Counted from the first letter of the stretch, positions 1 to 7,468 are shown. The stretch: DNA of 19,758 bases from Bacteroidales bacterium 52_46 (GCA_001915385.1 MNQK01000014.1:1-19758), one strand, 5' to 3'. Numbers and translations are program-made. Notes: a model not told the origin generated them from the sequence alone.

Positions 1-198
1 TCTGTAACCTCCAAATTTTTCTTCAACTTTTTTTTGCGTCGCTTCCGTTTCGGAGTTCCTGTCAGTGTCGGTGTCGTGCCCCGCGTCAGCTGCGTAGCAG
101 CTTCCTCGCGCCGTTACCGGCCTGTCTTCTCTCCTTGGAAGCTCGCTTGCTTCCCGAAAGCGAGTGCAAAGGTATGCACTTTTTCCTCCACCACCAAA
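1..198 (-). promoter_or_regulatory. Tandem promoters and leader of a probable rRNA operon (outside window)
   Basis: Read on the minus strand, a -33 box TTTG (complement of 195-198), a 20-base spacer and a -7 box TACCTTTG (complement of 167-174) match the Bacteroidetes primary sigma consensus TTTG-N19-21-TAnnTTTG. An A/T-rich UP-like tract lies upstream (about 199-228). A second -33 box, TTTGG (complement of 11-15), sits at the window edge and its -7 box would fall outside, so two tandem promoters are likely. Between them is a GC-rich leader with small hairpins, for example the CTCGCTT/AAGCGAG arms around 146-166. Strong tandem promoters with a structured leader resemble Bacteroides 16S rRNA promoters. 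The rRNA gene itself is not visible, so that identity is inferred. Confidence 0.55.
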
Positions 199-321
199 TA
201 TTTTTGAAACTTTTTTTCATAAAAATTTAACCGAAACCAACCAAAATCGCTGCATCCGCCTATCTTCCATCTGATTACACCCGATAAAAATTTTTCACCA
301 CACCACCCCGATTCCGGCAAA

Positions 322-447
322 AGTCAGACCGGTCGGACGAGTCTGACCGGTCTGACTCATCTGAGAACTCATAGCCCTCAGAGTTCTCGGAGTTCTCGGA
401 GTTCTCGGAGTATTCAGAGCACTCGGAGTTCTCGGAGCGCTCCCGGC
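322..447. repeat. Degenerate 9-bp minisatellite, 14 units
   Basis: Fourteen consecutive 9-base units fit the pattern NNTCNGANN. The middle units are exact copies of TCTCGGAGT (385-393, 394-402, 403-411). The first four units are GGTCTGACC-like and form a perfect 13-bp inverted repeat, 322-334 with 345-357, around a 10-base loop. Because 9 is a multiple of 3, all frames stay open and give low-complexity Ser-Glu-Asn or Ser-Asp-Arg triplets on the minus strand. I read this as non-coding: it has no initiation context and lies between yraN and the rRNA-type promoter. Confidence 0.85.
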
Positions 448-496
448 CCTGCAAAATTCTTGCTGCGCAAGCGCTAAAGCGATAACAAAATTCCCC

Positions 497-513
497 ATTC
501 AAAATTCAAAATT
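497..513. repeat. Short tandem ATTCAAAA repeat at the end of yraN
   Basis: Two copies of ATTCAAAA plus a partial third run from 497 into the yraN stop codon (512-514). The imperfect hairpin CTTGC/GCAAG (459-463 with 467-471) lies beyond it in the minus direction, followed by an AATTTTG-type tract. It could be a weak terminator for yraN. The 64 bases between the minisatellite and yraN hold nothing else. Confidence 0.4.
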
Positions 514-892
514 ACCTTATCGTGCGCAGCGGGGGCAGGAATGCATCTTCAATATGCTCGATGCGTGGCGGCACATCGCCCAACGGCGACCCCACCACAA
601 ACACCACGTCAAACTGCACCTCATGCGGGATACGATAAGCCTTGACGTATGAATCCGCAGCCCGCACCATACGCATCACACGCCGGCGGTCGACAGCATC
701 GGCCGGGTCAAAGCTGCCGTCGCTCCTCGTCTTGACCTCGACGAAAACTATCCGCGCCCCTTTGATGGCCACGATGTCAATCTCCATGTTGCCCGCACGC
801 CAGTTGCGTTCCGCGATGGCGTAACCTTTGGTCACGAGCAGGTCTGCGGCGAGCTGTTCGCCCCATTTTCCCAAGTCGTTGTGCCGTGCCAT
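512..892 (-). CDS. yraN: YraN/UPF0102 family endonuclease-like protein
   Basis: A 126-residue cytoplasmic protein of the UPF0102 family, a small PD-(D/E)XK nuclease-fold group. The N-terminus has the family block GKWGEQLAADLL and then NWRAGNMEIDIVA. The predicted metal and catalytic residues are visible: E37, D39, E52 and K54 in the E-x-K signature VFVEVKTR. Length is normal for the family (about 115-130 residues). An in-frame ATG at 937 would add 15 residues (KFVDSQSEKIPIE-type) that family members lack. A -7-like box TAAATTTG (complement of 925-932) lies between the two ATGs, so the start at 892 is preferred. The gene is divergent from rseC. Its function is not established in bacteria generally; roles in recombination or DNA repair have been proposed. 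Confidence 0.88.
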   Translation of the reverse strand: MARHNDLGKWGEQLAADLLVTKGYAIAERNWRAGNMEIDIVAIKGARIVFVEVKTRSDGSFDPADAVDRRRVMRMVRAADSYVKAYRIPHEVQFDVVFVVGSPLGDVPPRIEHIEDAFLPPLRTIR

Positions 893-1008
893 TTCTATCG
901 GTATTTTTTCTGATTGTGAGTCAACAAATTTAGGCATATTATTTGTTTAAATTATATATATTGTGGAAATTTTTCAGGCACAGCCTCATTTTGTGTTCTA
1001 TTTTTTTG

Positions 1009-1016
1009 TATTTTTG
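1009..1016 (+). promoter_or_regulatory. Candidate -7 box for the rseC-rnf operon
   Basis: TATTTTTG matches TAnnTTTG and lies 20 bases before the rseC start. The nearest upstream TTTTG (989-993) is only 15 bases away, shorter than the usual 19-21, so the promoter is only partly supported. The divergent intergenic region 893-1036 must also drive yraN. Confidence 0.35.
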
Positions 1017-1036
1017 TAACCATATTTATTGACGAG

Positions 1037-1465
1037 ATGATAATCAGCGAAACAGTAAAAAGCGGTGTTGTCGTGAAAACCCGAGGGAAAAAAGCATGGG
1101 TCAAAATAAACTGCGGCGATGAAAATTGCTCCGGATGCCGGATTGCGGGCATCTGCTCCACTCCGTCCTACACCCCCACATTGCGTGCGGTGGTCGAGAC
1201 CGGCCTCGACGTGAAGGAGGGGGACCGGGTAATGCTCATGGGACGCGTGAAGGGATGGCTCAAAGGATGGCTCCTGCTTGCGGGACTGCCGTGCATCGCG
1301 ATACTAACAGGGCTGGTGCTCGGAAGCATGTTCGAGATGAAGGACGGCGCCACCGGCGTCGTGGCTCTCGGCTTCGTCATGGTCTACTACGTGCTGTTGT
1401 GGATGTTCCGCGACAGGGTCGACAGAAATGTCGAATGGGTGGTAGAGTCAGTCCGGACGGAATAA
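1037..1465 (+). CDS. rseC: RseC/SoxR-reducing family membrane protein
   Basis: A 142-residue inner-membrane protein of the RseC (SoxR-reducing) family. The N-terminal soluble part carries four cysteines, C26, C31, C34 and C40, in a C-x4-C-x2-C-x5-C arrangement expected to bind an iron-sulfur or metal centre. Two adjacent hydrophobic helices follow (about residues 77-96 and 104-123), with a short charged tail. In Bacteroidales this gene commonly opens the rnf operon, and here it lies 46 bp upstream of rnfB on the same strand. Its likely role is as a partner in redox or maturation functions of the Rnf complex. In E. coli, RseC and Rnf-type (Rsx) proteins act in keeping SoxR reduced. The family call is strong; the exact function here is inferred. 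Confidence 0.88.
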   Translation: MIISETVKSGVVVKTRGKKAWVKINCGDENCSGCRIAGICSTPSYTPTLRAVVETGLDVKEGDRVMLMGRVKGWLKGWLLLAGLPCIAILTGLVLGSMFEMKDGATGVVALGFVMVYYVLLWMFRDRVDRNVEWVVESVRTE

Positions 1466-1511
1466 ACAGCAGCAAAACGGGTAAAAGTGTAGAAAAAAGA
1501 TAGAATCACAA

Positions 1512-2369
1512 ATGGAACAACAGTATCTGGCTATGACGGTGCTTGGAGTGGCCGGATTTGCCGCAGGGCTTATCCTGTACTTCGTCGCCAAGAAATTCAA
1601 TGTCAAAGAGGACCCGCGCATCGGGGAAATCGAGGAAATCCTTCCGGGAGCCAACTGCGGCGCCTGCGGACGCAAAGGTTGCCACGATTTCGCCGTGGAA
1701 TGCTGCCGCACAGGCAGTCTCGACGGCCTGAACTGCCCCGGCGCAGGCGCCGAAGGGATGCGCCGCATAGCATCGGTGCTCGGCATCGACGCGCAGGCAG
1801 CATGCGAGAAAAAAGCGTTCGTGCGCTGCCACGGAACGGCTTGCAACCGCCTGGTCAAACGCAACATATCCGCCATAAGTTCCTGTATATCGGCAAAATC
1901 GCTCGCCATGCCCGAAGGATACTGCACCTGGGGATGCCTCGGCGGAGGCGACTGCGTGAAGGCATGCCGCTTTGACGCGATGACATGGGACGCTGAAAAC
2001 GGGATGCCACGTATCGACATCAACCTATGCGTAGGATGCGGAGCGTGTGCCGACGCATGCCCGCAGAACCTGATACTCATACGCGAGAAAAAGCCTGACA
2101 CGCCCGCAGTGGTCGTCACATGCAGCAACCGCGACAAAGGGGCCGCGGCGCGGAAAATGTGTGCCGTCGCCTGTATCGGCTGCGGCAAATGCGCCCGCAC
2201 ATGCCGCTTCGGAGCAATCACCGTCACCGGAAACCTCGCGTCAATCAACCCCGACCTGTGCACCGCATGCGGCGAATGCGTGGCCGGATGCCCCACATCG
2301 GCCATCACCGCCTTTGCCGACATCACCACCGGCCGCGTGCAGCCGGCGCCCATCGACGAGAAAGCATAG
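1512..2369 (+). CDS. rnfB: Rnf complex subunit B, polyferredoxin
   Basis: The electron-entry subunit of the ion-translocating ferredoxin:NAD+ oxidoreductase; it takes electrons from reduced ferredoxin. An N-terminal membrane anchor (about residues 5-26) is followed by the 4Fe-4S domain GANCGACGRKGC (C49, C52, C57, with C75). Further cysteine sets follow: C138/C142/C148/C152, C173/C176/C179/C183, C217/C221/C224/C227/C231 and C250/C253/C256/C260. These provide for about four more clusters in two ferredoxin-like pairs. At 285 residues it is longer than the short proteobacterial RnfB and typical of Bacteroidetes. The start is the ATG directly before the hydrophobic anchor. It is followed after 33 bp by rnfC. 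Confidence 0.96.
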   Translation: MEQQYLAMTVLGVAGFAAGLILYFVAKKFNVKEDPRIGEIEEILPGANCGACGRKGCHDFAVECCRTGSLDGLNCPGAGAEGMRRIASVLGIDAQAACEKKAFVRCHGTACNRLVKRNISAISSCISAKSLAMPEGYCTWGCLGGGDCVKACRFDAMTWDAENGMPRIDINLCVGCGACADACPQNLILIREKKPDTPAVVVTCSNRDKGAAARKMCAVACIGCGKCARTCRFGAITVTGNLASINPDLCTACGECVAGCPTSAITAFADITTGRVQPAPIDEKA

Positions 2370-2402
2370 ACCAACAATGCAATGACATAGAGCAACAGTG
2401 CA

Positions 2403-3752
2403 ATGAAACACTTCAGTATACATAAAAGTTTCGGCCGCACGGGAGTCCACCCGCCCGAAATGAAACTCACCGCCGGAAGCCCGATCAAGGACATGCCGTT
2501 GCCGCGGCGTGTGGAAATCAGCCTCAGCCAGTCACTGGGACGCCCGGCCAAGGCTGTAGTCGCCGCAGGTGACCACGTCAGCCGTTTCGACCTCATCGGC
2601 GAAGCGCAGGGACCGGTGTCGGCCAACGTCCACACCCCCATCTCGGGCACGGTAAAAAGCGTCGGACGAATCGAGACCGCCGACGGCCACGGCGCCGAAG
2701 GTGTCGTCATCGAAGCCGACGACAACGACCACGCCGCCGACCTGCAGAGCATCTGCGACGCACGTCCGCTCAGCGAAGCCGCCGTCGCACGGCTCTCCGC
2801 ACAGGAGATAACCGAAATCATACGCCGCGCCGGCATAGTCGGAATGGGCGGAGCCACATTCCCCACCGCCACCAAGCTCTCCCCTCCGCCGAGAAGCCCG
2901 CGCTGCGAATTTCTGCTCATCAACGGCGCCGAATGCGAGCCGTATCTCACCTGCGACGACGCCGTAATGCGCGAGATGCCGCATGAAATAATCACCGGAA
3001 TAGAACTGATACTCCGTGCGTTGGGCGACGATGTCAGATGCATCGTCGGCATCGAGGACAACAAACCGCAGGCCATCAGCCGGATGACGACCGCAGCCCG
3101 CGCCCACGACCGCATCACCGTAGCGTCGATGCGCACACGCTATCCCCAGGGTGGCGAAAAGATGCTCACGAAAACTCTTACCGGACGTGAAATCGCCCCG
3201 GGAGCCCTCCCCATATCGCAGGGCGTGATAATACAGAACGTATCCACGGCACTCGCCGTCTACCACGCCGTAGTGTGGGGAATGCCGCTCGTCGAACGCG
3301 TCATGACAGTCAGCGGTAAAGACTACGAAGGGCGCGGCAACTACCGCGTGCCCGTAGGAACCCCGCTTAAAGATATAATAGCGCATCTTGGCGAAATACC
3401 CGCCTCGACCGTCAAAATCATCAACGGAGGCACCATGATGGGACGCGCGATGGCCGGTCCGCAAGGCTCCACCACCAAAGGCATGAGCGGACTGCTCATG
3501 CTTGACGCCGAGGAATCGCCCCTGCGCGATACCACCCCATGCGTGCGTTGCGGCCGCTGCGTCGAAGTGTGCCCGATGGGACTTGAGCCGTACATGCTTG
3601 CCAAGCTATCTCAGCACGGCCGCACCGACGACCTCGCGGCTCGCCACGTAACCGACTGCATGGAATGCGGCTGCTGCAGCTACAGCTGCATGGCCGGCCG
3701 GCGCCTCGTCGACTGGATTAAAGTCGGGAAAGCCCTCGTGCGCAAAAAATGA
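2403..3752 (+). CDS. rnfC: Rnf complex subunit C, NADH/FMN-binding
   Basis: The peripheral subunit that passes electrons to NAD+ and resembles the Nqo1/NuoF fold. The 449 residues begin with a barrel-sandwich-like region (about 25-110). The flavin/NAD loop GIVGMGGATFPT lies at 144-155, with NGAECEPYLTCD at 174-185. Two C-terminal 4Fe-4S motifs are intact: C380/C383/C386/C390 and C419/C422/C425/C429. Length is standard for compact RnfC proteins, without the long Ala-rich tail of proteobacterial ones. Before the start, a short imperfect direct repeat containing GCAATGA occurs in the 33-bp spacer after rnfB, and its second copy overlaps the start codon. The gene is followed by the largest spacer in the operon (114 bp). 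Confidence 0.96.
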   Translation: MKHFSIHKSFGRTGVHPPEMKLTAGSPIKDMPLPRRVEISLSQSLGRPAKAVVAAGDHVSRFDLIGEAQGPVSANVHTPISGTVKSVGRIETADGHGAEGVVIEADDNDHAADLQSICDARPLSEAAVARLSAQEITEIIRRAGIVGMGGATFPTATKLSPPPRSPRCEFLLINGAECEPYLTCDDAVMREMPHEIITGIELILRALGDDVRCIVGIEDNKPQAISRMTTAARAHDRITVASMRTRYPQGGEKMLTKTLTGREIAPGALPISQGVIIQNVSTALAVYHAVVWGMPLVERVMTVSGKDYEGRGNYRVPVGTPLKDIIAHLGEIPASTVKIINGGTMMGRAMAGPQGSTTKGMSGLLMLDAEESPLRDTTPCVRCGRCVEVCPMGLEPYMLAKLSQHGRTDDLAARHVTDCMECGCCSYSCMAGRRLVDWIKVGKALVRKK

Positions 3753-3823
3753 CGCGGCACCGGCGCCCGCAACCGTCGTTATCCGCTTATCATTATCACG
3801 AATGCAACAGCATTTGCCTCATT

Positions 3824-3847
3824 ATATTAATGTCAATATTAATGTCA
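3824..3847. repeat. Tandem 12-bp duplication between rnfC and rnfD
   Basis: Two perfect head-to-tail copies of ATATTAATGTCA (3824-3835 and 3836-3847) end 19 bases before the rnfD start, inside the 114-bp rnfC-rnfD spacer. The spacer is AT-rich while the flanking genes are GC-rich. The duplication may affect initiation or mark an internal control site. No complete promoter is seen. Confidence 0.6.
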
Positions 3848-3866
3848 AAATGGGAAAAACAATCTG

Positions 3867-4808
3867 ATGGAAAGTAACAGAATAATAGTGACAGGCTCGC
3901 CCCACGTGTCGACACGGCGTACCACCCGACGCGTGATGCTCGAGGTAACCCTGGCCCTCCTCCCCGCCTTCGCCTGCGGAATATGGATTTTCGGCTGGCG
4001 CTCGGCACTCGTCGCGGCAGTGACAATCATAGCCTGCATGCTCACCGAATTTGTATGCGCCCGCTATATGCTCGGACGCCGCGACGCCCTCAGCGACTGC
4101 ACATCAATAGTCACCGGCCTGCTCCTCGCCATGACGCTACCCTCGTCGATACCCCTGCCTATGGCGTTCATAGGGGGAGTTTTCGCAATCGGAGTCGGCA
4201 AGATGGCATTCGGAGGCACCGGGCAGAACATATTCAACCCCGCTCTCGTCGGACGCGTATTCCTGCTCATATCCTTCCCCGTCGAGATGACCACATGGCC
4301 GCTTCCGCTTTCGCCCGACGGCCTCACCGGCGCCACCATGCTCAGCGCCATGAAAGAGAGCGGTCTCGACGCATCAAGCATCGACATAGCGCAGATGGCA
4401 CTCGGCAACATGGGCGGCTCGCTCGGCGAAGTCGGCGCGATAGCCATCGTGGCAGGCTGGATCTATCTCACCCTACGCCGCATCATCCGCCTCGTAATAC
4501 CGCTGTCGATACTCGGTGCCGTGGCAATCGCCGCAGCCGTCACAGGCAACGACATCGCTGTCGAACTGCTGTCGGGCGGACTGCTCCTCGGCGCAATTTT
4601 CATGGCCACCGACTACGTCACTTCACCCATGACCACCAAAGGAATGCTCGTCTACGGTATACTGATAGGACTGATTACCTTCGTCATAAGACATTACGGC
4701 TCATATCCCGAAGGCATCTCATTTGCGATACTCATAATGAACGGTTGCACACCGCTCATCAACAAACTGACGCACCCCCGCGTGTTCGGCGAAAGGAGGA
4801 AGAAATGA
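3867..4808 (+). CDS. rnfD: Rnf complex subunit D, flavinylated membrane protein
   Basis: An integral membrane subunit of the Rnf pump (313 residues), homologous to NqrB. It has the family block GKMAFGGTGQNIFNPALVGR (111-130) and the covalent-FMN motif DGLTGAT (151-157), in which T157 is the expected flavin attachment residue. Roughly eight to nine hydrophobic helices are visible, and the C-terminal region ends in LTHPRVFGERRKK. Together with RnfG it forms the flavin relay that couples electron flow to sodium or proton movement; the ion cannot be decided from sequence by eye. The TGA stop overlaps the rnfG ATG (ATGA, 4805-4808), indicating translational coupling. Confidence 0.96.
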   Translation: MESNRIIVTGSPHVSTRRTTRRVMLEVTLALLPAFACGIWIFGWRSALVAAVTIIACMLTEFVCARYMLGRRDALSDCTSIVTGLLLAMTLPSSIPLPMAFIGGVFAIGVGKMAFGGTGQNIFNPALVGRVFLLISFPVEMTTWPLPLSPDGLTGATMLSAMKESGLDASSIDIAQMALGNMGGSLGEVGAIAIVAGWIYLTLRRIIRLVIPLSILGAVAIAAAVTGNDIAVELLSGGLLLGAIFMATDYVTSPMTTKGMLVYGILIGLITFVIRHYGSYPEGISFAILIMNGCTPLINKLTHPRVFGERRKK

Positions 4809-5395
4809 AAAAATTGAAATCGACACTTCCCAATATGGTCATCGTGCTGACCGTCACCACGATGGCAGCCGGATTCCTGCTCGGCTACGTATATCAGTCG
4901 ACAGCCGCCGCACGTGAGAAAGCCGCCTCCGACAAACTCGTCGGAGCGATACGCAACGTCGTGACGGGATTTGACAACGACCCCGCGGCCGAAAAGACAC
5001 AGCTCACCGTCGGCGCCAACACCGTCACCGTATATCCCGCCACCAACGGAGGCGAACTCATAGGCTGCGCCGTGGAGAGCAGTTCCGACAACGGCTTCTC
5101 CGGACGCATCACCATCGTCGTCGGATTTGACCTGCAGGGCAACATCCTCGGCTACGACGTGACATCACACTCCGAGACCCCCGGCCTCGGCGCAAAGATG
5201 GGCGAATGGTTCCGCGGCGACGGGTCGCGCTCCGTCATCGGCAGAAATCCCGTACAGACCGTACTCCGCGTGAGCAAGGACGGAGGCGACGTCGACGGTA
5301 TCACCGCAGCCACAATCTCCTCGCGCGCATTCCTCGAAGCCGTCAACACCGCCGCCGAAGGCGCCATGCAGTATTACCGACAAACCACGAAATAA
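4805..5395 (+). CDS. rnfG: Rnf complex subunit G, covalent FMN protein
   Basis: A 196-residue subunit homologous to NqrC. One N-terminal membrane helix (about 9-29) anchors a periplasmic FMN-binding domain. HSETPGLG (122-129) is a hallmark. The flavinylation site is DGITAAT (164-170), with T170 the expected Thr-FMN; it reads TAAT where the common form is SGAT, but fits the looser D-x-x-[ST]-x-A-[ST] consensus. The start is the ATG overlapping the rnfD stop, preceded by a strong AGGAGGA-type ribosome site within the rnfD 3' end, unusual for Bacteroidetes. Flavin transfer would need an ApbE-type FMN transferase, which is not in this window. rnfE follows after 9 bp. Confidence 0.95.
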   Translation: MKKLKSTLPNMVIVLTVTTMAAGFLLGYVYQSTAAAREKAASDKLVGAIRNVVTGFDNDPAAEKTQLTVGANTVTVYPATNGGELIGCAVESSSDNGFSGRITIVVGFDLQGNILGYDVTSHSETPGLGAKMGEWFRGDGSRSVIGRNPVQTVLRVSKDGGDVDGITAATISSRAFLEAVNTAAEGAMQYYRQTTK

Positions 5396-5404
5396 CATCA
5401 GCGT

Positions 5405-5995
5405 ATGAATTTCTTCAAGACAATATACCACAGCGCCGTACTCGAGAATCCGACCTTCGTACTACTCCTCGGCATGTGCCCCACTCTCGGCACCACATCG
5501 AGCGCCATCAACGGCATGTCGATGGGACTCGCCACCACCGGAGTGCTCATCTGCTCCAACGGAGCCATATCGGGCATCAAAAATCTTGTACCCGACAAAA
5601 TCAGGATACCGGTCTATATTGTGGTCATAGCCACATTCGTGACACTGCTTCAGATGCTCATGCAGGCCTATGCCCCCGCGCTCAACGACAGCCTCGGCAT
5701 CTTCATACCGCTCATCGTGGTCAACTGCATACTTCTCGGACGCGCCGAAGCCTTCGCGTCGCGCCACAACGTCATCTCGTCGATAGCCGACGGCATCGGA
5801 GCCGGACTCGGATTTACCGTAGCGCTCACACTGCTCGGAGCCTGCCGCGAATTTCTCGGCAGCGGCAGCATAGCCTCGCTCAGCATATTTCCCGAAAGCT
5901 GGGGCGCGCTGCTGTTCATCCTCGCCCCCGGAGCATTCATCATGCTCGGCTTCCTGATTGCCGGCTACCGCTACCTTCAGGGACGCAAGGGATAA
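5405..5995 (+). CDS. rnfE: Rnf complex subunit E, membrane protein
   Basis: A 196-residue, six-helix membrane subunit of the NqrD/RnfE family. Recognisable blocks are LGMCPTLGTT (22-31), PLIVVNCILLGRAEAFA (102-118) and LGACREFLGSG (144-154). C25 and C108 sit at the positions that, in Rnf/Nqr structures, help hold the intramembrane iron-sulfur centre shared with RnfA. The protein is a structural homologue of RnfA in inverted topology. The ATG at 5405 is 9 bp after the rnfG stop; 57 bp separate it from rnfA. Confidence 0.95.
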   Translation: MNFFKTIYHSAVLENPTFVLLLGMCPTLGTTSSAINGMSMGLATTGVLICSNGAISGIKNLVPDKIRIPVYIVVIATFVTLLQMLMQAYAPALNDSLGIFIPLIVVNCILLGRAEAFASRHNVISSIADGIGAGLGFTVALTLLGACREFLGSGSIASLSIFPESWGALLFILAPGAFIMLGFLIAGYRYLQGRKG

Positions 5996-6052
5996 TCCGG
6001 CATCCGACCACACGCCAACACAACAGTCTAATCCGAACCATCATACAAAGCC

Positions 6053-6628
6053 ATGCTTGAATATTTAGCCATAATCATAACCGCAATCTTTGTCAACAAC
6101 ATCGTATTCGCGCAGTTCTTAGGCATCTGCCCCTTCCTCGGAGTATCCTCAAAGCTCACCAACGCCGTGGGCATGGGCATCGCCGTCACCGTGGTAATGG
6201 TAATCTCCACGCTCGTGACATCGCTGCTCCAGAACTTCGTGCTCGTGCCGCTGCATATAGAGTACATGCAGACCATACTCTTTATACTCGTCATAGCCGC
6301 ACTGGTGCAGATGCTCGAAATCATAATGAAAAAAGTATCGCCCGGCCTCTACGTGGCACTCGGCGTATTCCTCCCCCTCATCACCACCAACTGCGCCGTA
6401 CTCGGCGTGGCAATCATGGTGACGCAGAAAGGCATGTCGCTGACGCAAAGCGTTGTCTATGCCTTTGCCACCGCCGTAGGATTCCTGATGGCGCTCGTAA
6501 TCTTCGCCGGCATAAGGGAGCAGCTCGAACTGGCCGACGTTCCCCGGCCGATGCGCGGAGTGCCCGTGGCGCTGATTACCGCCGGCATCCTCGCAATGGC
6601 ATTCATGGGCTTCGCCGGCATAGGCTGA
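6053..6628 (+). CDS. rnfA: Rnf complex subunit A, membrane protein
   Basis: A 191-residue, six-helix membrane subunit of the NqrE/RnfA family and the last gene of the operon. Diagnostic segments are NNIVFAQFLGICPFLGVS (15-32) and LITTNCAVLGVAIM (109-122). C26 and C114 are the expected ligands of the [2Fe-2S] centre formed with RnfE. With this gene all six Rnf subunits are present, intact and in the order B-C-D-G-E-A usual for Bacteroidetes. The stop is followed within 4 bases by a 33-bp-stem inverted repeat that probably terminates transcription. Confidence 0.95.
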   Translation: MLEYLAIIITAIFVNNIVFAQFLGICPFLGVSSKLTNAVGMGIAVTVVMVISTLVTSLLQNFVLVPLHIEYMQTILFILVIAALVQMLEIIMKKVSPGLYVALGVFLPLITTNCAVLGVAIMVTQKGMSLTQSVVYAFATAVGFLMALVIFAGIREQLELADVPRPMRGVPVALITAGILAMAFMGFAGIG

Positions 6629-6632
6629 GCAA

Positions 6633-6719
6633 AAAAAGGGGCGGGGGCGTCTCGCCCCCGTGGTAATTTCTTGCTACATAGAATAATACCACGGGGGCGA
6701 GACGCCCCCGCCCCTTTTT
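6633..6719. repeat. BIME-like palindromic repeat, copy 1; likely bidirectional terminator
   Basis: A perfect 33-bp inverted repeat (6633-6665 with 6687-6719) surrounds a 21-base AT-rich spacer. Each arm contains its own 8-bp hairpin, CGGGGGCG-TCT-CGCCCCCG (6642-6660 on the left, mirrored on the right). The arms end in A5/T5, so the whole can act as an intrinsic terminator in both directions, between the convergent rnfA and SGNH genes. A diverged copy occurs at 16554-16624 in the opposite orientation, judged from the asymmetric spacer. Confidence 0.9.
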
Positions 6720-6752
6720 AGCTTTATGTTGATTTTACCGATGTGACCGGAA

Positions 6753-7436
6753 TTACTTTCCTTCGAGCACCTGGTTGAGCACTTTTGTCACCTGCGCGGC
6801 AAGTGCTTCCCAGCCGGCCTCAACGGGGTGCGTGCCGTCGCCTCCCACGTAATATTCGGGATGGTCCACAACCACGCTCCACAGGTCGTTGACCATGATG
6901 TTGCCATCCTTGTTGATATGCTTCAGCGCTATCTCGTTGCGCACTTTCACGCGGTTGGAAAATTCGGTATGCCCCGTCATCCCCTCGCCGCAGCGCACCG
7001 GAGTGCTCGATGCCCATATCAGTTTTGCCTTGGGCTGGTACTTGCGTATCAGCTTTATCAGTTTTGGGAAAGCCTTGTCATATTCCTCCTCGGTGTAGCC
7101 GGCTCCGTGAAGTCCGTTGTTGAAATGGATGATGTCAAATTTGTTGTGCTTGAGCACCGATTCGAGTTCGTCAAACAGCGCCGGGTCACCGAGACATTTG
7201 GAGTTGGAAATACGTCCCACATACGCACGTCCCTCGAATGCCGGTTCCACTTTGGGAGTGTATCCGCGGGTTATCGAGTTACCTATTATAAGTATGTGCG
7301 GCAGGTCGGTCTTGTTCGCCCCGGGCAACCACACGTCAGACCACTCGATATATTCACGTTCGATATGCTCTTTGGCCGCAGCCGGCAGCGTCATGGCGGC
7401 AATCATGGCCGACGCGATAAGATTTCTCAGTTTCAT
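6753..7436 (-). CDS. Secreted SGNH/GDSL-type hydrolase
   Basis: A 227-residue exported esterase-like enzyme. The signal peptide covers residues 1 to about 21 (MKLRNLIASAMIAAMTLPAAA). SGNH blocks are visible: IIGNSITRGY with nucleophile S54, FNNGLH (105-110) as the block carrying the oxyanion Asn, and GGDGTHP with D200 and H203 as the catalytic pair. Substrates of such proteins are usually acetyl or other ester groups on glycans. The location downstream of a GH3 glycosidase on the same strand suggests carbohydrate de-esterification, but the substrate cannot be named. The ATG at 7436 is chosen because it begins the signal peptide; a longer in-frame TTG start at 7469 would lie in the flanking inverted repeat. 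Confidence 0.85.
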   Translation of the reverse strand: MKLRNLIASAMIAAMTLPAAAKEHIEREYIEWSDVWLPGANKTDLPHILIIGNSITRGYTPKVEPAFEGRAYVGRISNSKCLGDPALFDELESVLKHNKFDIIHFNNGLHGAGYTEEEYDKAFPKLIKLIRKYQPKAKLIWASSTPVRCGEGMTGHTEFSNRVKVRNEIALKHINKDGNIMVNDLWSVVVDHPEYYVGGDGTHPVEAGWEALAAQVTKVLNQVLEGK

Positions 7437-7468
7437 TTCTGTATCTTTAAGTATTTTATTAACCGGCA

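Noticed and set aside
322..447. CRISPR-like array
   Set aside because: Units are 9 bp, contiguous and degenerate, without spacers; no cas genes are present.
275..502. Minus-strand open frame rich in Ser-Glu-Asn/Ser-Asp-Arg triplets
   Set aside because: It is produced by the 9-bp minisatellite; there is no start context, no domain, and it lies in a non-coding spacer.
1448..3136. Long 562-codon minus-strand open frame antisense to rnfB/rnfC
   Set aside because: It is the shadow of GC-rich coding sequence; the translation is low-complexity and the plus strand carries unambiguous RnfB and RnfC motifs.
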